DNA from: Brachybacterium ginsengisoli
GTDB taxonomy: Bacteria > Actinomycetota > Actinomycetes > Actinomycetales > Dermabacteraceae
Assembly (NCBI RefSeq): GCF_002407065.1
Contig: NZ_CP023564.1
Span: forward strand, 1,302,001 to 1,366,000
Direction of reading: 5' to 3'
DNA: 64,000 nt
The notes under the pieces: generated by a model
Told to the model about the DNA's origin: nothing
Database searches by the model: none
The model's input: only the letters and a program-made list of their open reading frames with translations
Translations under genes and position numbers: made by a program
Shown here: positions 55,595-64,000 of the stretch, one piece after another
Layout: each line of letters begins with the position of its first letter
Position numbering within the stretch: position 1 is the first letter of the stretch

Positions 55595-56050
55595 TCAGCC
55601 CTCGCAGAAGGAGGGCAGGAGGCTGGGCTCGGCGCCGGTGGGGCACGGGTCGAAGGTGAAGATCACCAGGGTCCCGAGGATGATAGTGACGACCACGGCG
55701 ACGTAGAGCAGGCCCTTGAGGACGAGGCGGAGACGGTCGTTCCGGGCGTAGTCGTTGATGATCGTGCGCACGCCGTTGCCGCCGTGGATCAGGCCGAGCC
55801 ACAGCATGAGCAGGTCCCAGACCTGCCAGAACGGGTTGGCCCACTTGCCGCCCACGAAGGCGAAGTCGATGCCCTTGACGCCGAGGCCGAGCCAGAGGTT
55901 CACGAAGAGGTGGCCGAACACGAGGATGACCAGCAGCACGCCGGAGGCGCGCATGAACATCCACGAGAGCATCTCGGCGTTCACGCCGCGCTGGCCGCGG
56001 CGACGGTAGCGGGTGCTCGGATCAGGGATCGAGGTGGTGGAGGTCGACAT
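55595..56050 (-). CDS. sdhD: Succinate dehydrogenase membrane subunit SdhD
   Basis: 151 residues with three hydrophobic helices (about 33-55, 78-96 and 112-132). HLFVNLW in helix 1 and LIHGGNGVRTIINDY in helix 2 match the small anchor of actinobacterial SDH. The start ATG at 56050 follows sdhC by five bases. A longer open frame upstream has no homology and was trimmed. Confidence 0.9.
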   Translation of the reverse strand: MSTSTTSIPDPSTRYRRRGQRGVNAEMLSWMFMRASGVLLVILVFGHLFVNLWLGLGVKGIDFAFVGGKWANPFWQVWDLLMLWLGLIHGGNGVRTIINDYARNDRLRLVLKGLLYVAVVVTIILGTLVIFTFDPCPTGAEPSLLPSFCEG

Positions 56051-56055
56051 CGTGA

Positions 56056-56433
56056 TCACGCTCCGAACATGTGCATGAGGTGGCGGGGGAGGAAGCCGGC
56101 CATGAGGACGACCCACAGGACCACGACACCCCAGAACAGGCCGCGCTGGTGCTTGGTGCCCTGGGACCAGAAGTCCACCAGGATGATGCGCAGGCCGTTG
56201 AGGGCATGGAAGAGGATCGCGCCGACGAGGCCGACCTCGCCGAGGCCGAACACCACTGTCTTGTAGTGCCCGATCACCTCGTTGTAGGCCTCGGGGGAGA
56301 CGCGGACGAGAGCGGTGTCCAGGACGTGCACCAGCAGGAACAGGAAGATGAGCATTCCTGAGATGCGGTGGGCGACCCAGGACCACATGCCCTCGCGACC
56401 GCGATAGAGCGTCCCGGATTGGGCGGAAGCCAC
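56056..56433 (-). CDS. sdhC: Succinate dehydrogenase cytochrome b subunit SdhC
   Basis: 125 residues from GTG at 56433, with CTGGAGGA on the minus strand seven bases before; a frame open to 56565 adds an unlikely N-terminus. MWSWVAHRISG opens the first of three helices. FHALNGLRIILVDF contains the conserved haem-ligand-region His. First gene of sdhCDAB and divergent from manC; the 276 bp between hold no gene, and only a weak minus-strand -10 TACGCT at 56607-56612 was noted. Confidence 0.9.
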   Translation of the reverse strand: MASAQSGTLYRGREGMWSWVAHRISGMLIFLFLLVHVLDTALVRVSPEAYNEVIGHYKTVVFGLGEVGLVGAILFHALNGLRIILVDFWSQGTKHQRGLFWGVVVLWVVLMAGFLPRHLMHMFGA

Positions 56434-56709
56434 GGAGTTCCTCCAGAAGCGTCGGGATGGCGCCGGGAACGGTGAGGAGATGCCGTGGCGTGCGGCCAGC
56501 CGACCGCCGGAACGACGCTCCGGACGGCGATCGCGCCGTGGACCGCCCACGAGCGGGCATTTCACGACACGGCGACATCATCATCGCCCCCGACAGGGGC
56601 CTCTTCAGCGTAGCACCAGGCAGGGGCTGTGCCGTGCGTCGGCGGCCGAGTCCTGACGGTCGTCCTCGGGCCCCGCCCCGACCGCCTCGGGCATGGCTAC
56701 GCTGGGCCG

Positions 56710-57867
56710 ATGCCCGCCTCTCCCTTCGTGCCCGTGATCCCCGCCGGCGGCGCCGGGACCCGACTGTGGCCGCTCTCACGCCGCTCCCGCCCGAAATTCC
56801 TGTTGGATCTGACCGGCGACGGGCGCTCCCTCCTCCAGAGCACCGTGGAGCGGCTCCTGCCCCTGGCCGACCATCCGCCGATCGTGGTGACCGGCGTCGA
56901 TCACGAGGAGTCGGTGCGGGAGCAGCTGGCGGAAGTGGGGAGCGCACATGTGGTGCCGGAGCCCTCGCCCCGCAACTCCATGCCCGCCATCGCCCTGGCC
57001 GCGGCGCTCGTCGAGCGGGAGCACCCTGAGGCCGTGATCGGCTCCTTCGCCGCCGACCATCTGATCGGGGACCATGAGGCCTTCCTCCGCGCCGTGGGCA
57101 TCGCGCGTCGCGCCGCGGAGGGCGGAGACCTGGTGACCCTCGGGATCGCCCCGACCCATCCCGCGACCGGTTTCGGGTACATCGAGCAGGGCGCTCCCGA
57201 CGGCGCCGATGGCGCGAGCGCCGAGCTCCCCTCCGGCGCCCATCGCGTGGTCCGCTTCGTCGAGAAGCCCGACCGCGAGCGCGCCGAGGAGTTCCTGGCC
57301 TCCGGCCGCTTCCTGTGGAACGCCGGGATGTTCGTGGTCCGGGCCTCGGTGCTGCTGGACGAGCTGGCGGTGCAGATCCCCTCCCTGGCCGCCGGGGTCC
57401 GGGAGATCGCGGCGGCGCACGGCACCGCGCAGCACCAGGAGGTGCTCGAGAGGATCTGGCCCCGGCTCACCTCGATCGCCATCGATCATGCGCTCGCCGA
57501 GCCGCTCGCCGCGGACGGCAAGGTCGTCGTGGTGCCCGCGGACCTCGGCTGGGATGACGTGGGCGACTTCGCCGCGCTCGCCCGTCAGCTGCGCGAGCAC
57601 CGGAAGGCGGCGGAGTCGAGCGAGGGGGAGGAGACGGTGCCGGATGCCGGTGATGTCCGCGTGCTGGGAAGCGTCAGGGTCGATGCCGTCTCCTCGCGGG
57701 CGACGGTGTACGGTGCCACGGATCGCCTCATCGCCCTGGTCGGGCTGGACGGCATCAGCATCGTCGACACCGAGGACGCGCTGCTGGTGCTCGCCGACGA
57801 ACAGGCGCAGGACCTCTCGGTGCTCGTCGCCCGCCTCGAGCGGCACGGGCTGGGCCACCTGCGCTGA
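56710..57867 (+). CDS. manC: Mannose-1-phosphate guanylyltransferase
   Basis: 385 residues. The nucleotidyltransferase signature GGAGTRLWPLSR spans residues 13-24, RPKFL follows, and later come FAADHLI, GFGYIEQG, VRFVEKPD and LWNAGMF, all typical of GDP-mannose pyrophosphorylase. It supplies GDP-mannose for polymannosyl lipids or polysaccharide. It lacks a C-terminal isomerase domain, so it is monofunctional. There is no ribosome site; a TACGCT -10 lies six bases before the ATG, suggesting a leaderless mRNA. Confidence 0.9.
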   Translation: MPASPFVPVIPAGGAGTRLWPLSRRSRPKFLLDLTGDGRSLLQSTVERLLPLADHPPIVVTGVDHEESVREQLAEVGSAHVVPEPSPRNSMPAIALAAALVEREHPEAVIGSFAADHLIGDHEAFLRAVGIARRAAEGGDLVTLGIAPTHPATGFGYIEQGAPDGADGASAELPSGAHRVVRFVEKPDRERAEEFLASGRFLWNAGMFVVRASVLLDELAVQIPSLAAGVREIAAAHGTAQHQEVLERIWPRLTSIAIDHALAEPLAADGKVVVVPADLGWDDVGDFAALARQLREHRKAAESSEGEETVPDAGDVRVLGSVRVDAVSSRATVYGATDRLIALVGLDGISIVDTEDALLVLADEQAQDLSVLVARLERHGLGHLR

Positions 57868-57958
57868 CGTCGACCGCCCGCAGCGGCCACCGCAGGGGCG
57901 TCGGCCCTCGACGGATCCCGCGAGCGGCCGTGTCGAGCCGATGCAGGGGAGTGCCACA

Positions 57959-59200
57959 GTGGAGCAGTCGCAGCAGGTCCTGCTGGGAACCGCGGAGCAG
58001 CGGTCGATGCTGGGGCCGACGGGTCTGATCGCGAGGACGATCCGCGAGTCGGAGGATGCGCTGCGCGAGGTGCGTCGGCATCTGCACCGTCACCCCGAGC
58101 TCTCCCATCAGGAGCATGCGACCACCGACTTCATCGACGCGCATCTGCGTGGTCTCGGGCTCACGCCCCGCCGCATGGCGAACACCGGGCTGATCTGCGA
58201 CATCCCCGGCTCCGACCCCGCGCTCGAGCTGATGGCGCTGCGTGCGGACATGGATGCGCTGGGCATCCCCGAGCTGAGCACCGTCGGCTTCCGCTCGACG
58301 GTCGAGGGCGTCTCCCACGCGTGCGGCCACGATGTCCATATGAGCGCGGTCCTGGGCGCGGCGACGGCTCTGGTCCGAGTCGCCGACGCCGGAGGTCTGC
58401 GCCGCGGGGTGCGTCTGGTGTTCCAGCCCGCCGAGGAGCAGCATCCCTGCGGCGCGCTCGAGCTGATCGGGCAGGACGTCCTCACCGGGGTCGACTCGAT
58501 CCTCGCCCTGCACTGCGATCCCGGGGTGGACGTGGGCCATGTGGGCCTGAAGTCCGGCCCGATCACCTCGGCCACCGATCCGGTGAAGGTCCAGGTGCGC
58601 GGCGCGGGCGGACACACCTCGCGCCCCCACCTGACCCAGGACCTCGTCTACGCGCTCGGCTCCATCGCGACCCAGCTCCCGGCCGCGCTGAACCGTCGGA
58701 TGGATCCGCGCTCCGGCGTGAACCTGACCTGGGGCAGCATCCACGCGGGCTCGGCGTTCAACGCGATCCCCAGCAGCGGCACCCTCGAGGGGACCCTGCG
58801 CTGCCTCGACCACGAGGCATGGGACCAGGCCGAGGAGCTGCTCGAGACGATCCTGGCGGACCTGGTGCGGCCCTGGGGCGTCGAGGCGCGGGTGACCCAC
58901 GACCGCGGTGTGCCGCCGGTGTCCAACTCCCGCTCGAGCGTCGACGTGCTCGCCGCCGCCGTGCAGGGCGTCCTCGGCCACGACAAGCTCGACCCCACCG
59001 CGCAGTCCCTGGGCGGGGAGGACTTCGCCTGGTACCTCGAGAAGGTGCCCGGAGCCCTCGCACGCCTCGGCACCCGCACCCCGGGCGGCCGCACCTACGA
59101 CCTGCACATGGGTGATCTGATGATCGACGAGCGGGCGATCGGCATCGGCGCCTCCGTGCTCGCCGCGGCGTGCGTCCAAAGGGATCTGCTGCCGGTCTGA
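57959..59200 (+). CDS. M20D-family metal-dependent amidohydrolase
   Basis: 413 residues from GTG at 57959, which has AGGGGAG seven bases before; an ATG at 57941 is an alternative without a site. The metal ligands HACGHD (120-125), the catalytic Glu in PAEEQHP, and GGEDFAWY near the end place it with hippurate/N-acyl-amino-acid hydrolases and indole-acetyl-amino-acid hydrolases. The dimerisation lid has GAGGHTSRPHLTQD. It probably cleaves an N-acyl amino acid or peptide; the substrate is not readable. It stands between manC and the nucleoside transporter operon without evident partners. Confidence 0.88.
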   Translation: MEQSQQVLLGTAEQRSMLGPTGLIARTIRESEDALREVRRHLHRHPELSHQEHATTDFIDAHLRGLGLTPRRMANTGLICDIPGSDPALELMALRADMDALGIPELSTVGFRSTVEGVSHACGHDVHMSAVLGAATALVRVADAGGLRRGVRLVFQPAEEQHPCGALELIGQDVLTGVDSILALHCDPGVDVGHVGLKSGPITSATDPVKVQVRGAGGHTSRPHLTQDLVYALGSIATQLPAALNRRMDPRSGVNLTWGSIHAGSAFNAIPSSGTLEGTLRCLDHEAWDQAEELLETILADLVRPWGVEARVTHDRGVPPVSNSRSSVDVLAAAVQGVLGHDKLDPTAQSLGGEDFAWYLEKVPGALARLGTRTPGGRTYDLHMGDLMIDERAIGIGASVLAAACVQRDLLPV

Positions 59201-59406
59201 TCGCCCGAGGGCCGTTCCGGGAAGGGTGACGGGTTCGCCGGTCGTTCACGGCGGCGACATCCGCGCGACGATTTCATAACGGTTCACGGACGAATCCGCG
59301 AGTGCGTCTCAGAACCGACCTCCCGGCGCTACTCTCCGAGTGACCGTGACGTGGCCTCGCCCGAGTCCCGGGCGCGTCCGGACCCCCCTTTCCTCGGAGG
59401 AAATAC

Positions 59407-60522
59407 ATGAAGACCATCTCGCGTGCGATCGCCCTCTCTGGCGCCGGCATCCTCACCCTGGCAGCCTGCGGCGCCCCGCCGGAGGAGGCTCCTGCCGCCG
59501 GGGGCAGCGACGGCGGCGGCGCCACCTCGGACTTCAAGGCCTGCATGGTCTCGGACTCCGGCGGCTTCGACGACAAGTCCTTCAACGAGTCCGGTTCCAA
59601 CGGGCTCGCGGCGGCCGAGGAGGCGCTGAAGATCGAGACCGCGAAGGCCGAGTCCACGGACCCGGCGCAGTTCGCGACCAACATCGACAACCTCATCGGC
59701 CAGGACTGCGACCTCGTCTTCACGGTCGGCTTCCTCCTCGCCCCCGCCACCGGCGACGCGGGCAAGGCCAACCCGGACACCGAGTTCGCGATCATCGACT
59801 CGACGGCGCAGGACGCCGACGGCAACGCGATCGAGGTCGACAACGTCAAGCCGCTCTCCTTCGACACCGCGCAGGCCGCCTACCTGGCCGGCTACGTCGC
59901 CGCAGGCACCTCGAAGACCGGGAAGGTCGCCACCTACGGCGGCATCCAGATCCCGACCGTCACCATCTTCATGGACGGCTTCGCGGACGGCGTGGCGAAG
60001 TACAACGAGGTCCACAAGACCGACGTGCAGCTCATGGGCTGGGACAAGAAGACCCAGAAGGGCTCCTTCACCGGCGACTTCGAGGACCAGTCCAAGGGCA
60101 AGGCCCTCTCGGACACCTTCTACTCGCAGGGCGCTGACATCGTCATGCCGGTGGCCGGTCCGGTCGGCTCGGGCACCCTCGCCTCCGCCAAGGAGGCCGA
60201 CGGCCGCTACGTGATCTGGGTCGACACCGACGGCTTCGAGTCCGTGGGCGACGATGCCGCCAAGCCGCTCATCCTCACCTCGGTCATGAAGGGCATCGCC
60301 CCCGCCGTCGAGGATGTCGCCACGGCCGCCGCCGAGGGCAGCTTCGAGAACTCCCCGTACGTCGGAACTCTCGAGAACGAGGGCGTGGGCCTGGCCCCGT
60401 ACCACGACATGGACGGAGAGGTCTCCGACGAGCTCAAGGGCGAGGTCGACCAGCTCAAGAAGGACATCATCGACGGCAAGATCGTCGTCGAGTCCGACGC
60501 CTCCCCGCAGAACCTCGGCTGA
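59407..60522 (+). CDS. BMP-family nucleoside-binding lipoprotein
   Basis: 371 residues. The signal peptide ends in the lipobox LAAC (lipid-bearing Cys21), and a Gly/Ala-rich linker follows. The mature part is a periplasmic-type BMP (Med/PnrA-like) domain: VSDSGGFDDKSFNESG and GQDCDLVFTVG. Such proteins deliver purine nucleosides to ABC importers, and the ATPase and permeases are next. GGAGGAA precedes the ATG. A -10-like TACTCT at 59330 is a possible promoter. Confidence 0.92.
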   Translation: MKTISRAIALSGAGILTLAACGAPPEEAPAAGGSDGGGATSDFKACMVSDSGGFDDKSFNESGSNGLAAAEEALKIETAKAESTDPAQFATNIDNLIGQDCDLVFTVGFLLAPATGDAGKANPDTEFAIIDSTAQDADGNAIEVDNVKPLSFDTAQAAYLAGYVAAGTSKTGKVATYGGIQIPTVTIFMDGFADGVAKYNEVHKTDVQLMGWDKKTQKGSFTGDFEDQSKGKALSDTFYSQGADIVMPVAGPVGSGTLASAKEADGRYVIWVDTDGFESVGDDAAKPLILTSVMKGIAPAVEDVATAAAEGSFENSPYVGTLENEGVGLAPYHDMDGEVSDELKGEVDQLKKDIIDGKIVVESDASPQNLG

Positions 60523-60546
60523 TCCAGCCTCTTTCTGCGCACGCCG

Positions 60547-60578
60547 CCGCCCCCGCCGAGCCTCCTCGGCGGGGGCGG
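60547..60578 (+). terminator. Hairpin between the binding protein and ABC ATPase genes
   Basis: A 14-bp perfect stem (60547-60560 with 60565-60578) with a 4-base loop. Inside an apparent operon it would act as a partial terminator, so that more binding protein than transporter is made. Confidence 0.75.
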
Positions 60579-60647
60579 TAGCATCGCCCACGCGGGCGCG
60601 GCACCGACCGGTGCCGCCCGCACTGACACCCGACGGAGAGAGCAGGC

Positions 60648-62219
60648 GTGAAGCTCGAGCTCAGAGGGATCACGAAGGTATTCGGCACCTTCGTGGCCAA
60701 CGACGCGATCGACCTCGTGGTCGAACCCGGTGAGATCCACTCCCTCCTGGGGGAGAACGGCGCGGGCAAGTCCACGCTGATGAACGTGCTGTACGGCCTC
60801 TACCGGCCCGACGGCGGGCAGATCCTCCTGGACGGCGCCCCCGTGCACTTCAGCGGCCCCGGCGACGCGATGCGGGCCGGCATCGGCATGGTCCACCAGC
60901 ACTTCATGCTGGTGCCGCCGTTCACGGTCGCCGAGAACGTCATGCTCGGCAACGAGCCCGGCAGTCTCGGCTTCCTCGACCTCGCGACCGCGCGCCGCAC
61001 GGTCCGGGAGCTGTCCGCGCGCTTCAACTTCGAGATCGACCCCGACGCCGTCGTCGAGGACCTCCCGGTGGGCGCCCAGCAGCGGGTCGAGATCATCAAG
61101 GCGCTCTCGCGCCAGGCGAAGGTGCTGGTGCTCGACGAGCCCACGGCTGTGCTCACCCCGCATGAGACCGACGAGCTGATGGCGATCATGCGTCAGCTGC
61201 GGGACGAGGGCACTTCGATCGTGTTCATCACCCATAAGCTGCGCGAGGTCAAGGCGGTCGCCGACCGCATCACCGTGATCCGCCGCGGGCGCATCGTGGG
61301 GACCGCGGAGCCGTCGGCCGATCAGACCGAGCTGGCGTCCCTCATGGTGGGCCGCTCCGTCGCGCTCGACCTCGACAAGGCCCCTGCCGACCCCGGCGAG
61401 GTGGCCCTGCAGGTGAAGGGTCTGGGCGTCACCGATGCGGACGGGATCGTGCTGCTCGACGACGTCGACCTCGATGTCCATCACGGCGAGGTGCTGGGCG
61501 TGGCCGGCGTGCAGGGCAACGGGCAGACCGAGCTCACCGAGGCCCTGCTGGGCCTGCAGAGCGGTGTGCGCGGCTCGATCCTGCTCGAGGGGAAGGAGCT
61601 GGTGGGGCGCAGCACCCGCCAGATCCTCGACGCGGGCGTGGGCTTCGTGCCCGAGGACCGCACCCACGACGCGCTGGTCGCCGACTTCTCCGTCGCGGAG
61701 AACCTGGTGCTGGACCAGCACCATCGCGCGCCCTTCGCCTCCGGCGTCATGCTCCGCCCCGGCGCGATCCGTCAGCGCGCGACCGCAGAGGTCGCGGAGT
61801 TCGACGTGCGCACCGGGTCGATCGACGATGCCGTGTCCACCCTCTCCGGCGGCAACCAGCAGAAGGTCGTCATGGCCCGCGCGCTGGGCCGCGACCTCTC
61901 CCTGTTCATCGCCTCCCAGCCCACCCGCGGCGTGGACGTGGGCTCGATCGAGTTCCTCCACCGCCGCATCGTCGCCGAGCGCGACAAGGGCACCCCGGTG
62001 GTCATCGTCTCGACCGAGCTGGACGAGGTCATCCAGCTCTCGGACCGGATCGCGGTGATGTACCGCGGCGGGATCCTCGGCGTGGTCCCCGCGGACGAGG
62101 ACCGTGACGTGCTGGGCCTGATGATGGCGGGCTACACCCTGGAGGCCGCGCGCGAGGCGGTCGCCGCCGGTGCCCGCACCTCCGACAGCATCCTCGCCGA
62201 CGAAGGAGACATCGTATGA
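60648..62219 (+). CDS. Nucleoside ABC transporter ATP-binding protein (two ABC domains)
   Basis: 523 residues of the RbsA/NupO type. Domain 1 has Walker A GENGAGKST (Lys41), GMVHQHF and the signature-like LPVGAQQRVEI, with Walker B VLVLDEPTAVL. Domain 2 has a degenerate P-loop GVQGNGQTEL and the full signature LSGGNQQKVVMARAL, as is normal in this subfamily. GTG start at 60648. The stop overlaps the permease (ATGA). Confidence 0.93.
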   Translation: MKLELRGITKVFGTFVANDAIDLVVEPGEIHSLLGENGAGKSTLMNVLYGLYRPDGGQILLDGAPVHFSGPGDAMRAGIGMVHQHFMLVPPFTVAENVMLGNEPGSLGFLDLATARRTVRELSARFNFEIDPDAVVEDLPVGAQQRVEIIKALSRQAKVLVLDEPTAVLTPHETDELMAIMRQLRDEGTSIVFITHKLREVKAVADRITVIRRGRIVGTAEPSADQTELASLMVGRSVALDLDKAPADPGEVALQVKGLGVTDADGIVLLDDVDLDVHHGEVLGVAGVQGNGQTELTEALLGLQSGVRGSILLEGKELVGRSTRQILDAGVGFVPEDRTHDALVADFSVAENLVLDQHHRAPFASGVMLRPGAIRQRATAEVAEFDVRTGSIDDAVSTLSGGNQQKVVMARALGRDLSLFIASQPTRGVDVGSIEFLHRRIVAERDKGTPVVIVSTELDEVIQLSDRIAVMYRGGILGVVPADEDRDVLGLMMAGYTLEAAREAVAAGARTSDSILADEGDIV

Positions 62220-63754
62220 GCGCCCCGAGCGACGGCCAGGCTCCCGCGGTCGCCCCCGGCACCGCCGTCCAGCCGGGCGATCCCGGCACCCCGGGCTCCG
62301 AGGCCGCCTCCCGCGGCGCCGGCCCGGTCCTGCAGCAGATCGCCCGCAGCAACGTGCTGGTGGTGGTCCTCGCCTTCGTCTTCGCGTTCATCGTCGGATC
62401 CGCGCTGATCCTCGTCTCCGACACCGGCGTCCGCGAGGCGGCCGGATACTTCTTCGGCCGACCGGCGGACACCTTCCGCGCCGGCTGGCAGGCGATCACC
62501 GAGGCCTATGCGGCGATGTTCCGCGGCAGCGTCTTCGACTACCAGGGTGCGGGGAAAGTCGCCGACGACATCCGCGAGCGGGGCGGCAGCGGGCTGTACC
62601 TGCTGGGCCCCGCGTTCCTGCGCGGCATCAAGCCGCTGATGGAGACCCTCACGGTCGCGACCCCGCTGATCATCGCCGCGACCGGAATGGCCGTCTCCTT
62701 CCGCTCGGGACTGTTCAACATCGGCGGCACCGGCCAGCTGATCGTGGGCGCGACCGCCGCGGGCTACGTGGGCTTCGCGGTCGACCTGCCCGTGGTCGTC
62801 CACCTGCTCGCCTGCATCGCGGCGGCGATCGTCGCGGGCGGTCTGTACGGCGGGATCGCCGGCTTCCTCAAGGCCCGCTTCGGCGCCAGCGAGGTCATCA
62901 CCACGATCATGCTGAACTGGATCGCGACCTATGCGCTCGCGTTCGCGCTGACCACCTCCGCCTTCACCGGTGCGAACAAGGCCCAGCCCACCTCGCCGTC
63001 GATCGGCGCCGACGCCCGGCTCCCGCTGCTCGCGGGGGACCAGTACCGACTGCACCTGGGCCTGCTCATCGCCCTCCTGGCCGTGGTGTTCCTGTGGTGG
63101 CTGATGAGCCGCTCCACCCTGGGCTTCCGCTTCCGCGCCGTGGGCTCGAACCCCCGCGCCGCGGAGGTCGCCGGCATCGACGTGGGTCGCAGCGCGATCG
63201 GCGTGATGGTCGTCGCGGGCGCCCTGGTGGGCCTCGCGGGCGGCGTGCACGTGCTGGGCACGGAGCAGCGCCTGACCGGCTCGATCGCCGGCTCGATCGG
63301 CTTCGACGCGATCACCGTGGCGCTGCTGGGCCGCTCCGGCCCCGTGGGCATCCTGCTGGCCGGCATCCTGTTCGCGGGGCTGTCCACCGGCGGGCGCTTC
63401 ATGGAGTCCGCTCAGGGCGTGCCGATCGACCTGGTCCAGGTGATCCAGGCTCTCGTGGTGCTGTTCATCGCCGCACCTCCGCTGGTGCGCTTCCTGGTGG
63501 GTCTCGGCGGCGTGGACCGTCCCCGCGCACCGCGACGTCCGCGCCGCGGAGCGGCCGAGAGCACCCACGCCGCGACCCTCGCCTCGGCCGACGCCGCGGC
63601 GATGGCGTCCGCCGAAGGACCCGCCGTGCCGCGCGAGGGTGTCCACCGGGCACCGGTGGACGCCCCGGATCCTGCCGATCCCGACGGTCCACCGGGCGCC
63701 GCTGATCCCGTTCGGCCCGCCGATCCCGACTCCTCGAAGGGGGAGAGCGCATGA
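62216..63754 (+). CDS. Nucleoside ABC transporter permease (NupP-like)
   Basis: 512 residues. A Pro/Ala-rich N-terminus of about 38 residues is followed by eight to ten membrane helices of the BPD_transp_2 type. FRSGLFNIGGTGQL and EVITTIMLNWIA are conserved in guanosine/purine importers, and GFRFRAVGSNPRAAEVAGI is the coupling region. The C-terminal 80 residues are hydrophilic Ala/Pro-rich. Four-base overlaps at both ends. Confidence 0.92.
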   Translation: MSAPSDGQAPAVAPGTAVQPGDPGTPGSEAASRGAGPVLQQIARSNVLVVVLAFVFAFIVGSALILVSDTGVREAAGYFFGRPADTFRAGWQAITEAYAAMFRGSVFDYQGAGKVADDIRERGGSGLYLLGPAFLRGIKPLMETLTVATPLIIAATGMAVSFRSGLFNIGGTGQLIVGATAAGYVGFAVDLPVVVHLLACIAAAIVAGGLYGGIAGFLKARFGASEVITTIMLNWIATYALAFALTTSAFTGANKAQPTSPSIGADARLPLLAGDQYRLHLGLLIALLAVVFLWWLMSRSTLGFRFRAVGSNPRAAEVAGIDVGRSAIGVMVVAGALVGLAGGVHVLGTEQRLTGSIAGSIGFDAITVALLGRSGPVGILLAGILFAGLSTGGRFMESAQGVPIDLVQVIQALVVLFIAAPPLVRFLVGLGGVDRPRAPRRPRRGAAESTHAATLASADAAAMASAEGPAVPREGVHRAPVDAPDPADPDGPPGAADPVRPADPDSSKGESA

Positions 63755-64000
63755 GCACGTCCGTCCAGGACCCGACGCCGTCCACGGCCGACGCTCCCGT
63801 CGTCCCCGTGCACACCTCGGAGCGCCTGCGCTCCTGGTGGCATCTCCCCACCGCGCTCACGGCCCTCTCGGTGCTGGCGCTGCTGGTCTTCGCGCTGAGC
63901 TCCCCGGGCGCCGACTCCACGACCTTCCGCCTCGCGACGGAGGGGGATCTGAACCCCGGCGGCATCGTCCCCGAGGACCTGACCCTGCCCTCCCGCATCC
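63751..64000 (+). CDS. Second nucleoside ABC permease (NupQ-like), cut by window end
   Basis: The frame opens at the ATG overlapping the previous stop and runs to the window edge (83 codons). It begins with a polar stretch and a first membrane segment, ALTALSVLALLVFALSS. Identity is inferred from position, since BMP importers carry two permeases. Confidence 0.8.
   Translation, partial: MSTSVQDPTPSTADAPVVPVHTSERLRSWWHLPTALTALSVLALLVFALSSPGADSTTFRLATEGDLNPGGIVPEDLTLPSRI

Noticed and set aside
57941-57958. ATG 57941 as start of the amidohydrolase
   Set aside because: It has no Shine-Dalgarno sequence, whereas GTG 57959 has AGGGGAG at good distance; kept only as an alternative.

Overview
The window is high-GC DNA with Shine-Dalgarno-led, tightly packed genes. 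Its 16S rRNA, arginine operon order (argCJBDFRGH) and tRNA-Thr/tRNA-Met/rpmG/MaoC/MaoC order indicate an actinobacterium of the order Micrococcales. The 16S variable regions look most like Dermabacteraceae (Brachybacterium or a close relative). That family call is made from memory of the sequence and is moderate. No CRISPR array, insertion sequence, prophage or plasmid origin was seen.

Layout. 1-8889: the complete arginine pathway from N-acetylglutamate to arginine with its repressor (argC is cut by the window edge). 9080-10348: tyrS. 10349-16375: a complete rRNA operon (two promoters, AT-rich leader, 16S, 23S, 5S, terminator; no tRNA in the spacer). 16701-17708: a long-chain polyprenyl diphosphate synthase. 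17931-37492: a large envelope/signalling locus, comprising a 2072-residue membrane-anchored Ig-like/FN3 protein and then seven genes joined by 4-base start/stop overlaps (MoxR ATPase, DUF58, transglutaminase-like membrane protein, zinc-ribbon/RDD/FHA protein, PP2C phosphatase, FHA protein, Ser/Thr kinase), followed by a degenerate-FHA protein. 37647-44794: type VII secretion-like genes, namely an FHA-containing EccC/EssC ATPase, three intact WXG100-like proteins, a PsbP/LpqN-like protein, and a decayed duplicate of a WXG100 pair. 44957-52855: housekeeping genes (yajQ, three tRNAs, rpmG, two MaoC-fold hydratases, murB, glyA, folD, an exonuclease III and an alpha/beta hydrolase). 52985-56433 (minus strand): sdhCDAB. 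56710-59200: manC and an M20 amidohydrolase. 59407-64000: a BMP-family nucleoside ABC importer whose last permease runs off the window.

How parts fit together. The kinase, phosphatase, three FHA modules able to bind phosphothreonine and the secretion ATPase (itself carrying an FHA domain) suggest one phosphorylation-controlled envelope/secretion machine. The gene set kinase-FN3-MoxR-DUF58-transglutaminase-PP2C matches what is called the PFNA cluster in bifidobacteria. Here it adjoins an EccC-type motor and its WXG100 substrates.

The most notable observations are: a shared 18-bp palindrome with identical promoter spacing in front of two WXG100 transcription units; a transglutaminase-like protein that has lost both its catalytic Cys and His; a tandem WXG100 duplication in decay; and an FHA-like protein lacking the residues that read phosphothreonine.
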